Notes: generated by a model from the sequence alone, not told the origin. Numbered from the stretch's first letter, positions 27,001 through 37,800 are shown. The stretch: 47,880 bases of DNA from Triangularia verruculosa (GCA_033296885.1 MU864057.1:1-47880); one strand, 5' to 3'. Translations and numbers: made by a program.

Positions 27001-28173
27001 ATGATGTTTGTTTTGTATTTTCTAACTCTTACATTCCCAATCCTTTCCCTCGGCCAGCAGTTTCGCGTCGTTCCCCAGGACCACTTCGTAAACAATGTCA
27101 CCGGAACCTACCCCCGCCTTACTCGCCTCTCAGATGGCTCAATTCTTTTCGGATTCACCAGGTTCGGTCCCAACGGCGAACGAATCCTTCAAATCTCCCG
27201 CAGTACCGACCAAGGAAGAACATTCACCGCCCATGGGGAGGTCGCTCGTTGCCCCCGCAACGATTGTGACAACATGTATCTCCTCGAAGTGCTTGGACCT
27301 CAAGGCTCTATTGTCCTCGCCGCCTTCCGGAACCACGATTGGGATAATCCCCAGCAACAAAACTACAACTGGTTCCGCATTACCGTTTGCCAGTCGATAG
27401 ATGGTGGCCGATCCTGGTCTTACCTGTCTCAAGGGTTTGAGAATGCGGCGCCATTTGGTGTCTAGGAGCCCTTCATGCGTCTCAACAAAGACAAAACCCA
27501 AGTTCAGCTCTACTTTTCCAAAGAGCTCAGCAAAACGGATCAAGATACACTCTTGGCCACCAGCCACGATCGTGGACGCACCTAGTCCGCACCTATCACG
27601 GTCACTGGAGCTGGAGAGCGTCTCCGGGATGGCATGGTTGGTGTCGCCGAGACAAGAGACACCGCTCTTAGAAGGGACGCGATAGTCATGGTGCTCGAAA
27701 CAACTCGAAAAGGAACGTTTTCTGTCGAGTCAGTGATATCATACGACGACGGTGCTTCATGGGGATTTCGAAGACCCGTATTCGAGGCAATAGAGGGGAG
27801 GAATGTTGGCGCACCACAAATCGCTTCCTTCGGGGATGGGTCACTGGCTGCGGTGTTCATGACTGATGAAGATACTGTCGTGCCCGCCTGGCCCAACAGG
27901 GCCCTAGTGAAGGCATTATTCAGCCGTGCACCAGCAAATGGGAATCTTCGATGGTATGGCAGGGGTCTTGTTGGCAGCGCTACCAGCTTCTGGCCAGGGA
28001 TCATGCGGCTACACGACACTGCGCTACTCTCCGTCCATGAGAGTGAAGGAAAAATACGCGGTCGGCTTCTAACTGTCGCATGGAACGTCACGGTTCAGTA
28101 CATGGGCGTTTCAATGGTTGGAGGGAGGTCCTCCGAAGCTCTAGTGCTGAAGACTGATAATATATATAGGTAA
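27001..28173 (+). pseudogene. Sialidase-like (BNR/Asp-box) secreted protein, inactivated by two in-frame stops
   Basis: The frame from ATG 27001 is open for 391 codons apart from two TAG codons, at 27463 and 27583. It starts with a signal peptide (M-M-F-V-L-Y-F-L-T-L-T-F-P-I-L-S-L-G). Asp-box motifs of the beta-propeller are visible: S-T-D-Q-G-R-T-F, S-I-D-G-G-R-S-W, S-H-D-R-G-R-T-stop and Y-D-D-G-A-S-W. The third box should end in W and the first stop lies in G-V-stop-E-P-F, where the family usually has G-V-W-E-P-F. Both lesions are therefore most simply TGG to TAG, a G-to-A change as made by repeat-induced point mutation. Frame and remaining sequence are intact, so the loss looks recent. 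Confidence 0.8.
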
Positions 28174-28550
28174 TGAATAGCTATTAATGTCTTCAACAAT
28201 AATTCTACTGACCCTGATTGACGATACTGGCTCAAACCAAGAGAAATGCAACCGACATTCTATGCATAGCGTTTCCTTTCAGCTCAGAGCAAACACGTTG
28301 CCTCGCCCAATCTTCAACGTCTAGCTGTATTTTATCGGCTATCTGCATCGATATAAGGCACCTAGAAGCAAACAGAAGCCAATGCTGTGGGCGGCTGCAT
28401 TGAGGCCCACCACAAGGTGTTTGCAAAACTCAAGATACAAAACTGGCTGGGTTTGCACCTGTCGTCTTTTCCTCAACACTCTCCTGTCTTCTCATCACTT
28501 TCTTCCAAGAGTGAAGAGCTGGTTTTCGCTACGGTGCACTCGCATCCAAC
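28174..28550. other. Intergenic leader region of the fusion gene
   Basis: No gene supported; CT-rich sequence (28460-28510) precedes the ATG at 28551 (CCAACATGG context). Confidence 0.45.
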
Positions 28551-31500
28551 ATGGCAACTCTCGACACCCTCAAGCGGACCCTCCTGCAGAAGGCGTCAGA
28601 GACAGAAGTGCCATCAAACCAGCCGCTGTCTGACGAACAATACAGCCATGCTTTCGATATCTTCCTGAAAGGTGCCGGATGGAAGACCTACCAAGAGTTT
28701 ATCATACCCCAACTATCTCAACTTCTGGATCCCCTCTTCCACTCCCGCCTACGCATCTCTATACTGGAGGTTGGGCCCGGCCCCAAAAGCGTTCTGGAAC
28801 ATCTCCCCGATAGTCAAAAGCGGAAGATCACGAAATACGCTGCCTTCGAGCCAAACAAGCTATTTGCTTCGAGACTGGAGGAGTGGTTTCGCTGCACGCC
28901 TTTCCCATCTCTGGAACATACACCCGAGATCAGCCGATCTCGTTTCAGTTCTGGTGACTTCTATCACCGTACCAAATCAAGTCTTTATGACGAAAAGTTC
29001 GACGTGATAATCTTTTGCCACAGCATGTATGGCATGAAAGACAAGCAGGCAACCATCCAACGCGCAGTAAACATGCTTGTTCAGCAACCAGGAGGTGGAC
29101 TCGTGGTTGTTTTCCATCGCGACAGTCTTCGCATCCAAGGCATGGCATCTTACCGCACCGGCTTCTTTCCTACTGGGCTGGTTAGTGTGGCAGATTCCGA
29201 GGACACTCTGGACTGCTTTGCCCAATTCATCACAGGAAAGAAGACACAGGATGGAACTCTCCGAGCTCTCTGGCGAAACAAATGCCGAGAGTTGGGAGCT
29301 TGCGACACAGCAAACCCTGGGAGTCTACTCTTCAGCGCGCCCGACGTTATGGTGGCTTTTACTCGACATGCTCCTACAGGGTCGGAGTACTCAGCACCGG
29401 CGATGAGAGAGCAAAAGATGGTCAAGAACAGACAAGCATGTGTCCGCTTTCCTGCGATTACTTTGCAGCCTACAGGCATCGCCGGTGTGCAGCACTGCGT
29501 TACATCGGCTTTGAAGGGCGGAACTGGCTTGACCGTTGTGGGCGGGGGTCATAGCGGTCATTGCCTTTGGTTCAACATCAGATCAGTGGATATGGGGCTG
29601 TTCAACAAGGTACATGTTGTTGCGTCTGAGGATATCAAGGTCGGATCTTTCATCGTCGCCGAAGCTGGTTGCAAAACAGTCGATATCATCCGGAAAGCAT
29701 CTGAAGCGGGTCTCACAGTACCTCTTGGGGCTCGCCCAAGCGTGGGTGCGGGATTATGGCTGCAAGGCGGTATCGGTCATCTCTCAAGGCTACATGGACT
29801 GGCCTGTGATTCTATTGTTGGGGCGGTGGTGGTTAGTGCAGATGCGGGAAAGCTTTTCAGCGTTGGGTATGTACCTGAGCAGTATCGATGCCCGGAGGCT
29901 GTTCAGCTGGATGACTCTGACCTTCTATGGGCCATCCAAGGAGCTGGCACAAACTTTGGAATCGTAACCAGTGTCACCTTCAAGGCTTATCCAGCTCCAG
30001 CGTACACAGTTCGAAGTTGGAGGCTGCCGTTCGACGACTTGTTCAAGGCGAGGGCCAAGCTCCGAGAGTTCGACCATCTCATCGCTAGAGACCTGCCCAG
30101 GACTTGCTCTGCAGATGCGTATCTGTTTTGGGATGAGGACCGTTTACATATTGCTGTCACAATGTTCGAGACCTCCACAGCCACCAGCTGCGTTACGTTG
30201 ATCGCGTTGACACGCGCCTACAAGATCCTAGGGCCCGAAAAGAGCATTAAGACCACAGACAGCATTGGTGTCTTTGATGCCGAGATGTACATGTCAGAGA
30301 TGCATGGTGGCCACGGGGGCGGAAAGACGTCTTCTTTCAAGCGTTGCTTGTTTTTGAAAGACATCGGGCAAGACGAGACGGCCAATGTCCTGATCAAGGC
30401 TATCGAAACCCGACCTACGCCGCTCTGTTATCTCCATTTACTTCAAGGTGGTGGTGCCATCAGGGATGTTCCAGCAGACGCTACCGCGTTCGGCTGCAGA
30501 GACTGGGATTTTGCGTGCGTGATCACTGGAGTCTGGCCTCGCGACCAGGATGGAACCAAAGAGGCAGTTGCTGCTGTACGCTGGGTTTACGACATTGCAG
30601 AGATATTGTTACCTCTCAGCACCGGAGCCTACGGTGCTGATCTTGGTCCAGACCCCAGAGACGCTGCTCTGGCAGCCAAAGCCTTTGGGCCCAACCTCCC
30701 TCGACTTGCCCGCCTCAAACAACGCTGGGATCCTCGCGACATTCTGGCTTATGCCTGTCCACTGCCAACACCCCCAAAGGACCCGAGACTGATCATCCTG
30801 GTTACGGGCGAAAGCGGCGCTGGCAAAGACTTCTGTGCTGATGTTTGGAGGTCTCTCTTCATGAAAGACGATGTTGCTGCATGTGTTTCGAGCATCAGCG
30901 AAGCAACCAAACGCCAGTATGCCACGGAAACAGGGGCGGATCTCAGCCGCTTGTTAGAGGACCGTGCTTACAAGGAGCAGCATCGAGAGGCTTTGACGGC
31001 CTTTTTCCAAACTCAAGTCAAAAAAAGACCTCGCCTTCCAGAAGAGCACTTCCTGCGTCTGGTTCACAGCGCAAAAGATGCTGAAGTCTTGTTGATCACG
31101 GGCATGAGAGACAAGGCCCCTGTGGCGGCATTCTCACACTTGGTTCCTGACAGCAGGCTTGTGGAGGTTCGAGTCGAGGCCAGTGAAGAGGTTCGAAGCG
31201 CTCGCCGGGGTGCTGACAAAGCCGACATCAAACCGGAGGACAAGAACGGTACACTAGACTACGCCCCCAGCTTCAACCTTCGGAACGATGGGGAAGGGGA
31301 ACTTCTCGCCAGGGCCTTCTTTTCGACCCATTTGCAACATCTCGTCGACCCCGACCTCCAATCACTGACAGAGATAATTCGCCAAATCCCTGATTTTCCC
31401 AACACGGACATCAACTTCCGTCACATCCTCGGAGTAGCCCAAAGCCGCGGCGGACTGAAGCTCTGCACAGCTCTCCTGCAAAGTCATTACAGCGGTGACT

Positions 31501-31982
31501 GGTCACAAATCTTGTCCATTGTGTGTGTGGAAACTGGTGGTTTCATCTTTGCTTCTGCGCTGGCAGTAAACGTGGACGTGCCACTTGCGCTAATCCGTGA
31601 GAAGGGCAAGTTGCCGCCGCCAGTTGTTTCGGTGGCTAAAGAGGTGTCGCATATCTCGGGTGCATCCAGTGGGAAGAGTGAGAGTGGGAAGAGTGAGAGT
31701 GGGAAGAGTGAGAGTGGGAAGAGTGAGAGTGGGAAGAGTATTGAAATAGAGGCGGGCGTGATTAGAAAGGGTGGCAAAGTGGTGGTGGTCGACGATGTAC
31801 TAGCTACAGGAAACACCCTCTGTGCGGTACTCAGGTTGTTGGTCAAGGTTGGGGTGGAAATGACGGATATTTCTGTGATCGTGGTGGCCGAATTTCCGCT
31901 TCACAAGGGCAGGGAGCTGTTGTGCCGGGAGGGTTTTGGGAAGGTTAATGTTCAAAGTTTGTTAGCTTTTGGCGGTTTCTAG
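28551..31982 (+). CDS. Four-domain fusion: methyltransferase / FAD-linked oxidase / P-loop kinase-like / phosphoribosyltransferase, 1143 aa
   Basis: An intronless frame with four recognisable parts. Residues about 30-265: SAM methyltransferase fold with I-L-E-V-G-P-G-P-K-S (71-80) and later F-D-V-I-I-F-C-H. About 290-735: BBE-type FAD oxidase with V-V-G-G-G-H-S-G-H, whose first histidine is the place of covalent flavin attachment in relatives. It also has G-G-I-G-H-L-S-R-L-H-G-L, G-A-G-T-N-F-G-I-V-T-S and the C-terminal Q-R-W-D-P-R-D-I-L. About 735-900: P-loop G-E-S-G-A-G-K-D (743-750) in a phosphomevalonate-kinase-like nucleotide kinase. About 920-1143: type I phosphoribosyltransferase with V-V-V-V-D-D-V-L-A-T-G-N-T (1067-1079), adenine-PRT-like. 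The mix suggests a nucleoside or PRPP-linked secondary pathway; substrate unknown. No stop, so the fusion is likely real. Confidence 0.85.
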   Translation: MATLDTLKRTLLQKASETEVPSNQPLSDEQYSHAFDIFLKGAGWKTYQEFIIPQLSQLLDPLFHSRLRISILEVGPGPKSVLEHLPDSQKRKITKYAAFEPNKLFASRLEEWFRCTPFPSLEHTPEISRSRFSSGDFYHRTKSSLYDEKFDVIIFCHSMYGMKDKQATIQRAVNMLVQQPGGGLVVVFHRDSLRIQGMASYRTGFFPTGLVSVADSEDTLDCFAQFITGKKTQDGTLRALWRNKCRELGACDTANPGSLLFSAPDVMVAFTRHAPTGSEYSAPAMREQKMVKNRQACVRFPAITLQPTGIAGVQHCVTSALKGGTGLTVVGGGHSGHCLWFNIRSVDMGLFNKVHVVASEDIKVGSFIVAEAGCKTVDIIRKASEAGLTVPLGARPSVGAGLWLQGGIGHLSRLHGLACDSIVGAVVVSADAGKLFSVGYVPEQYRCPEAVQLDDSDLLWAIQGAGTNFGIVTSVTFKAYPAPAYTVRSWRLPFDDLFKARAKLREFDHLIARDLPRTCSADAYLFWDEDRLHIAVTMFETSTATSCVTLIALTRAYKILGPEKSIKTTDSIGVFDAEMYMSEMHGGHGGGKTSSFKRCLFLKDIGQDETANVLIKAIETRPTPLCYLHLLQGGGAIRDVPADATAFGCRDWDFACVITGVWPRDQDGTKEAVAAVRWVYDIAEILLPLSTGAYGADLGPDPRDAALAAKAFGPNLPRLARLKQRWDPRDILAYACPLPTPPKDPRLIILVTGESGAGKDFCADVWRSLFMKDDVAACVSSISEATKRQYATETGADLSRLLEDRAYKEQHREALTAFFQTQVKKRPRLPEEHFLRLVHSAKDAEVLLITGMRDKAPVAAFSHLVPDSRLVEVRVEASEEVRSARRGADKADIKPEDKNGTLDYAPSFNLRNDGEGELLARAFFSTHLQHLVDPDLQSLTEIIRQIPDFPNTDINFRHILGVAQSRGGLKLCTALLQSHYSGDWSQILSIVCVETGGFIFASALAVNVDVPLALIREKGKLPPPVVSVAKEVSHISGASSGKSESGKSESGKSESGKSESGKSIEIEAGVIRKGGKVVVVDDVLATGNTLCAVLRLLVKVGVEMTDISVIVVAEFPLHKGRELLCREGFGKVNVQSLLAFGGF
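31668..31742 (+). repeat. In-frame 15-bp minisatellite (GKSES repeat)
   Basis: About five units of AGTGGGAAGAGTGAG encode S-G-K-S-E repeats at residues 1030-1053. They lie just before the PRPP-binding strand of the phosphoribosyltransferase domain, in the flexible-loop region. The copies are identical, so length is likely variable between strains. Confidence 0.9.
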
Positions 31983-32323
31983 GCTCAACCTGTACAGATA
32001 TCTCTGTGCACAGACGCACCTACATTCGCCAAGTAAGTAGGTACCTACTTGAGAGGAATAACTACCCAGAGGGGAAAGGTGTTAGCTCGGCCTCCTCACA
32101 ACACTAATGCATTGCTAACGGACTCCTATTCGTGGATTGGTGGTTGCAGGCAGCCGGGCGGGGAGCCTGGGGCTGTGCCGTGAAAAGTCACCGTTCGTGC
32201 GCCACCCATACCTAATGAACATGTCTTGGGAAGAATTGTAGTCGCAAATGAATTTTCCCCTGAAAACTCTTAGAGCATTGTTGCCGTATCCAGTAACCTA
32301 CCTACCTACCCAGTGATTCAGCA
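31983..32323. other. Intergenic with a perfect 16-bp palindrome
   Basis: Contains AAGTAGGTACCTACTT near 32034, one of the TAGGTACCTA-type words seen elsewhere, and ACCTACCTACCC near 32298 just before the ATG at 32324. No gene. Confidence 0.5.
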
Positions 32324-34470
32324 ATGGAAGCGTTAGCGGCCGTTGGTGCAGCCAGCTCCATAGTTCAGCTTGTCGATTTTACCCTCAAACTTATCGCATC
32401 CGGAAAGGAGATTCGGGATTCCGTAACTGGATCCTCACTGCAAAATGAAGCCTTGGAAGATGTCTACAAGCAGATGCAGTCCAGCCTCCAGTCGGTCGAA
32501 AACCTCGTTACTTCCAAGAGCTCCCAATCGGATGAACTAGGCCACCGCGAGATTTTGTCATCGGCGAGGATCGCGCACAAAGATTGCAGCGAGATACTGA
32601 GTTTACTCGAGAAACTCAAGCTGAAGAGTGGGGGACACAGGCGCTGGGACAGCCTTGTCGCCGCCCTCAAGTCAATGATGGGACGCAAGAGGGTTTCCGA
32701 GGTTGAAGCACGACTACGAATAGAATTGGCCTCAATCTCCATCGTACTGAGCCGTGGCATATGGTAAGATAGCATCACCCCACTGTTGACTTGATGGCGA
32801 ACACGCACCTACGGTAGTTACTGACTTTGGACGTTTAAAGGGCGGAGGTTCAAAAGCTGACCGTTAGAGTTGATCAACTCATCGCCAAGGCATCTCACAA
32901 TGGTATAAAAGATGAGCGGGAATTGGAGCAACTTCGTCATAGTTTTGCAGGCCTTTGCACAGACGCTAGAAATGCAGCAGCTGGAAACATCCCTTGCGAC
33001 AGTGACATATTGGTCAAGGACGTGGAAGCTCTTCATCAGGGTGTGAGGAAATATGATTTGGTCGAAAAGATGACCTTCACCAGACAGGCGGTGATCAACA
33101 GTCTGCACTTCGAAAGCCGTGCTCAGCGACACGAGACCATACACCAAAACCACAGAGAAACATTTAGCTGGATATACAATACCCCTTCATTCCGGCAGTG
33201 GGCGGAGGGGGGCGTTGAGAAAGGTGGCATCTTCTGGATTCATGGGAAGCCGGGCTCAGGCAAATCGACGCTGATGAAATTCCTCGCCAACAACCAACAA
33301 ACGCAGACCTGTCTCGATAAATGGGCGCGCCCATACAAGGCAACTATTGCGGCACACTATTTCTGGAACTTGGGTACCGATATGCAAAAGTCCCTCCTGG
33401 GCCTGATGAAAACGCTTGTTTTTGAGATACTGCGGAAATGTCCAGAGAGCATTCAGTCGGCATGTCCGGATCGCTGGAGAATGGCATTCGAGGATCGCTA
33501 TGTCTTTCTCAATCAAAAGAAATACGACAGGGAGGGACAATGGACAATGGAGGAGCTGTCAGAGACCATAAAGCTCATTGCGCAGAGTCAAGACAGCGAT
33601 ACACAAACCAGGCTGTGCCTTTTTGTCGATGGTCTCGATGAGTTCGAGGGCGATCATCGAAAAGTCTGCAAGTTGCTAGTTTCATTGGCAGGCTTACCCC
33701 AAGTCAAGCTCTGCCTGTCTAGCCGCCCGTTAAACATTTTCCGAGACGAGTTTGGTGGCGACGAGACGACCCAACTCGCCGTGCATGAACTCACAGGCAC
33801 TGACATGAAACGATTCGTGAACGATCACCTTGTTTCACATCCCAAGTGGAGCAGAAGTAATGGCAATACCATGATCAACACAGAAGACAAGGTGTCCCTA
33901 GTGAACGAAATTCGACAGCGCGCAAACGGCGTGTTTCTCTGGGTAGCCCTAGTTACCAAATCCATTTGTGACGGCCTTACAAATGAAGACAGCATTTACG
34001 ATCTAAGAGAACGACTTCGTCTTCTCCCGACGGATCTAAGCGATCTCTTCAAACACATTCTTGATCGCATTGACCTTGCCCATCGAAAGAAGTCTGCCGA
34101 ACACCTCTGGATTGCGCTCCACGACCGAAGCAAGAGTTTGCCGGCGGAAGCCTACTACTTCCATGAGCGGGACCACGAAAATGAAAGATACGCTATAGAA
34201 TGGCCGATTAAACACCAGAAGACCAATGACCAGCTCGCCAGCCGACGAATCTCTGCTCTGACTGGTGGTCTTTTGGAAGTCTCACCCGATTCACAAGTAG
34301 TCAGTTTCCTTCATCGCACAGTTGCTGAGTTTCTTTGGACGAAAGATATCTCGGAGGAAATCAGGGCACGTGTGAGGGAAAGATTTGATGTTTATCTCGC
34401 TTTGGCAAAGATGTCTCTTGTTCTCTTCAAGCATCACTCCAATCGCTGGCTGCAGGGCGCAGGGAGCTAA
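32324..34470 (+). CDS. NACHT STAND receptor (NLR-like), C-terminally truncated, 689 aa, 2 exons
   Basis: Exons 32324-32763 and 32841-34470; a phase-2 intron (GTAAGA...TTAAAG) closes in frame at 690 codons. Residues 1-145 form a helical N-terminal domain (M-E-A-L-A-A-V-G-A-A-S-S-I-V-Q-L-V-D-F) of the SesA/HeLo-like type found on fungal NLRs. NACHT follows: Walker A G-K-P-G-S-G-K-S-T (about 281-289), Walker B L-C-L-F-V-D-G-L-D-E-F (about 405-415), sensor L-S-S-R-P. A winged-helix-like region ends with F-L-H-R-T-V-A-E-F-L. The protein should continue into ankyrin or WD repeats, but at about 34443 it passes into GCAGGGCGC-rich repeat DNA and stops after W-L-Q-G-A-G-S. It is probably a receptor decapitated of its sensor, either dead or a short regulator. 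Confidence 0.88.
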
Positions 34471-35340
34471 CGCTGCAAGGCGCAGGGCGCCAACGTTTCA
34501 CCGTTGCAGGGCGCTAGCCGCCCGGGATTTCGGGTGCCTTCAGGGCTCCGAGGTCAACTGCGTTTGCCGTGCCTTCAGGGTATTGGTGAGCGCTGTGATT
34601 CCAAGCCATTGGTTGTTGTTGTAGGCCCTGTAGGTTACAGGCCTAGATACACTGTAAAGTCCACAAATAAGTGCTGTACTGCAACATTTATTCATCGTTG
34701 TCATTCCGAATGGGAACTGGTAGATAATAATGTAAGTATTATCGAAATATAGGACTCGGAAAAAGAGCAGGTTTAAGAAGAAGAAGTAATTAAGGAAATA
34801 GTTAAGGTAGTATTAGAACTTGATATTAAGCCCAGGGTCGAGATCAAGGTCAAACCTCACAAGCGGCTGGGTTTGTTAATAGCCTTGGAGGGAGGGAAAA
34901 GGAGGAAGAAGTCCTTACAACGGCTTAATACTATAGCTGATCTAGAAGTCCTAGATTCGAAGGTAGTAATGGAGCTAAGTTTTCTAAAAACGTGAAGCAG
35001 TAGGAGACAACTGCGGCTTAGTACGAAGCTGACCTAGGCGCTGGGCGGCTGAAAACGCGTTTTCTAGGCTCTGTGGAAATCGTTGCTATTTTTCCGTTAG
35101 CTGCAAGAATATTACACCTATCCTCGGTCGGTGACTGGGAATAGTGGCTATGCGGGAGGGCAGGGAGGCCACAAATTGCAGTAGTATAATAGACAGTTGT
35201 TCAAAAGTTGCATTGAAATAGCTGCATTTCCCATAGTAGATATCCTCTTTTCTGTGCCTCCTGACGATTCCGTGGCTGTAGATATAATTCTGGGATGTGG
35301 AACGTTGACGACGGCATCAAGATGATGGAAAAGGACAGGT
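34443..35340. repeat. Repeat-derived insertion downstream of the truncated NACHT gene
   Basis: Begins with several GCAGGGCGC/GCAAGGCGC words (34443-34520). Further on, the plus strand shows a lysine-rich, stop-interrupted coding trace (V-L-E-L-D-I-K-P-R-V-E-I-K-V-K near 34810; L-N-T-I-A-D-L-E-V-L-D near 34925), probably a decayed transposon protein. Element family and termini not resolved. Confidence 0.5.
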
Positions 35341-35344
35341 GGAA

Positions 35345-37785
35345 GATATTATTACGGTGGTGCCCGCGTATCAAATGGGGGGGTGCCCAAATATCCATAT
35401 GGTGCCCGTGTAGTAAAAAGGTGGTGCCAACCTATCAGCCACCTTTCGGAGTCGCTCGGCGAGGGTTCTTGTACTTGAGGTAGGGATCTAATTCATCCTA
35501 TTACACGAGCTTCAGGTCAGAAATTAATATCCAAACAAGATGAAGAAGAGGTCTATTTATCAGTGTTTTGCCCAGTACGTAGAACGAATCGAGATATTCC
35601 AGTGTTAAGTCCCGCCCTTCAAGTAACGAAATACGAATTTCATGGCTGCAGGGCATACCATACTGTTCCATAACCGTACACTCATCATCACAGTCCCCCA
35701 AGGCCTTCTTTGGTGGTTCGTTACCTACCGGTATTGACGCTTTGGCGATGAGGTATTGCTCGTTTAGTAATTCAAGCCCTGTAAAAGAGAGCTGCTGTAC
35801 AACGTATTGTAGATATTGGTTGTTCACGTAGTCTCGCCGAGTTCGTATTCGTTGATCTGCGTGAAGTTCAGAAAGCCGTTTAAGCTGTTGAGAGGTCATT
35901 TCCCATATACAGTTCACAACCTTGGGAATATCTCCTTGCCCGGTAAGCAAGTAGCTCTTGATGGCGGCATTCGCCGATTCTGTAGGTGAGGTTGTTGTAA
36001 CGCCTCTATTGCGATACCTCTTTGTAAAGCAGTACGCCCAGCACTCCCTGAAAGGCATCCATTGCTCCTGGACGTAAACCACAAGTCTGTTCTGCTCGGC
36101 AAAGAGCTTGCGAATAGCATCCCACACTGCCCAGAACTGCTTCTGAGTCTTCGCCCAGAGGAGGGCCTTGAACCAGACTTGGAAACCATGGTAGTTGTAG
36201 AGCCATTTCTTGGGAATAGAGCCATCGTTTTCGCCACCAATATAGTGAAAGAGACCAACGCGGAAGTGGTAGTCTTGCTGATGGAGGGTTTGCTCAGTGC
36301 GCTACACTGTGCCGCCCTCGCCATCTTGATCCTCCTCGGCATTGTTGTTGTCTTCATCATCGTCTTGATTACTGGCTTTTCGCTTGCCAATCCACTTTTC
36401 CCGGGCTTGGACGAGGACTCTGGAGGTGACGTGGCAGATACAGATTTGCTGTTGGGCATCAGGAAATACTTCTGTAGCGGCTGCTCGCATCTCTTTTTGT
36501 TGGTCCGTGATAATAATTTCTGGTGTTTCGGCGCCGACCTCTTGTAAAATAGACTTAATGGCTTCAAATAACCAGACAAAGGTTTCCTCTGTCTCATCGT
36601 GACAGAACCCGAATAATAAAGAGATCTTGGTATTGAAGGGAGTTCTGGTTGTACCGTGAACAAAAGGGAGATTCCACTTATTCGTACAATACGTCAGGTC
36701 GATAGAAAGGACTTCGTCGAACCGCTTGATATATGGGACCATACCGGGATGGCAAAACAACATGGATCTGAGGTGGGCAGGAGAGTCGGGTTCCCATTGG
36801 ATACGGTATTTGACTTTCTTATCGTCAAACCGCTTGATGACGGTGCCGGTACCGGTATAACCACCGCGCTGCTCCCTTCTCTTCTGGTCCCTGTAATTGT
36901 AGACGTCTTTTGTGAGAATGACTGAACCTTCGACTTGGTCGTGTACTAGAGACCTAATCTCCCTTGGGCGAATAGCTTCGTGCTTATTGCTATTGTCGAT
37001 GACTTCTTTTTCGGCAGCGGTTAGCTTTCGGTGATGTGGATGGGCGGAAGGCTCGGAAGACGGCTCATGGTTGTGTACTCGATGCTCAGGCCTTTGGTGG
37101 TTATTGAAGATCCAACCCTCAGGGATCCTCACTGCTACTCCCTTCCGCTTGCAACGACATTTGCGTGAGAGGGAGACGCGGAGACCAGTCCCTCGAGCCG
37201 GCCGAGCATCACCATACCGGTCACAAAGGATGTCGTATCGGGTGTAGTCTTGTTGGGGACCTTGTTTATTACGGCAGTTCTTCCTGGTGATAGCAAAGCC
37301 GTGCCGCTTAGCAAAGAGGCTGAGGTCATCGCAAAGCTGTTGAATATCTGGCGCTGGGTTCTCTGAACTGAAGCCGTCGGGAGGGTTCGTGATGCCGGTG
37401 TTCTCGGGGCCGCCGTCGGCTTCATTCTCAGGCGACTCGCGCGCTGGGTCCTCTTGATCGGAATCCATGGCGTTGACTGCTACCTCATCGTCAGAATAAT
37501 GAAGCGAAGGCGTGAGGACCGTACTTACGTCTTGGAACGCTCGCGCGCGTGAATTTCTGACTCGCTGGCGCTGGAATTCGTGGGAAAGACCGTAATTGAG
37601 AGAGGTTGTAAGAGGGAGAAATTGCAGCAATAAAATCCATTTTCCAGAGGTTGACTTACAAGAAAGTGGGCCTTCGGGAGCCGTTGGGAGCAGTTGTGGT
37701 TGATGCGGAAGTTCAATTTCCTGGGACCATACAAAACCCTAACCCCCATGTGAGGTAATGCCCCCCTATAAAAAAGGTAATGCAC
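35345..37785 (-). mobile_element. Mutator-like (MULE) element, probable extent
   Basis: The transposase gene is bounded on the left by several GGTGGTGCC/GGTGCCC words (35353-35432) and on the right by GGTAATGC-type words (37752-37785). Such clustered subterminal repeats are common at MULE ends. I could not match the two ends as clean terminal inverted repeats nor find a 9-bp target duplication, so the boundaries are estimates. An LTR fragment (copy C) starts 15 bp to the right. Confidence 0.5.
35501..37468 (-). pseudogene. MULE transposase with one in-frame stop
   Basis: Reading from the methionine at 37468 (M-D-S-D-Q-E-D-P) gives 656 codons with a single TAG at 36304-36302; both sides stay in the same frame. 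Upstream is a FAR1-like DNA-binding domain (D-L-S-L-F-A-K-R-H-G-F, R-K-C-R-C-K-R-K). The MULE catalytic core follows: D in S-I-D-L-T-Y-C-T-N-K-W-N-L-P, D in I-I-I-T-D-Q-Q-K, C-H-V, and the late E in T-S-P-T-E-S-A-N-A-A-I-K. A C-terminal SWIM-like C-x-C...C-x-H (C-D-D-E-C...M-P-C-S-H) ends it. The stop lies between the second D and the E, in T-V-stop-R-T, and is most simply CAG to TAG. No splice pair removes it in frame. Nearly intact, so recently active or active until recently. Confidence 0.82.
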
Positions 37786-37800
37786 CCCTAGAATTTCTCT

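Noticed and set aside
36302..36420. An intron removing the stop in the MULE transposase
   Set aside because: The only nearby donor-like GTAATC with the GTGTAG acceptor would put the downstream exon out of frame, so a point stop is simpler.
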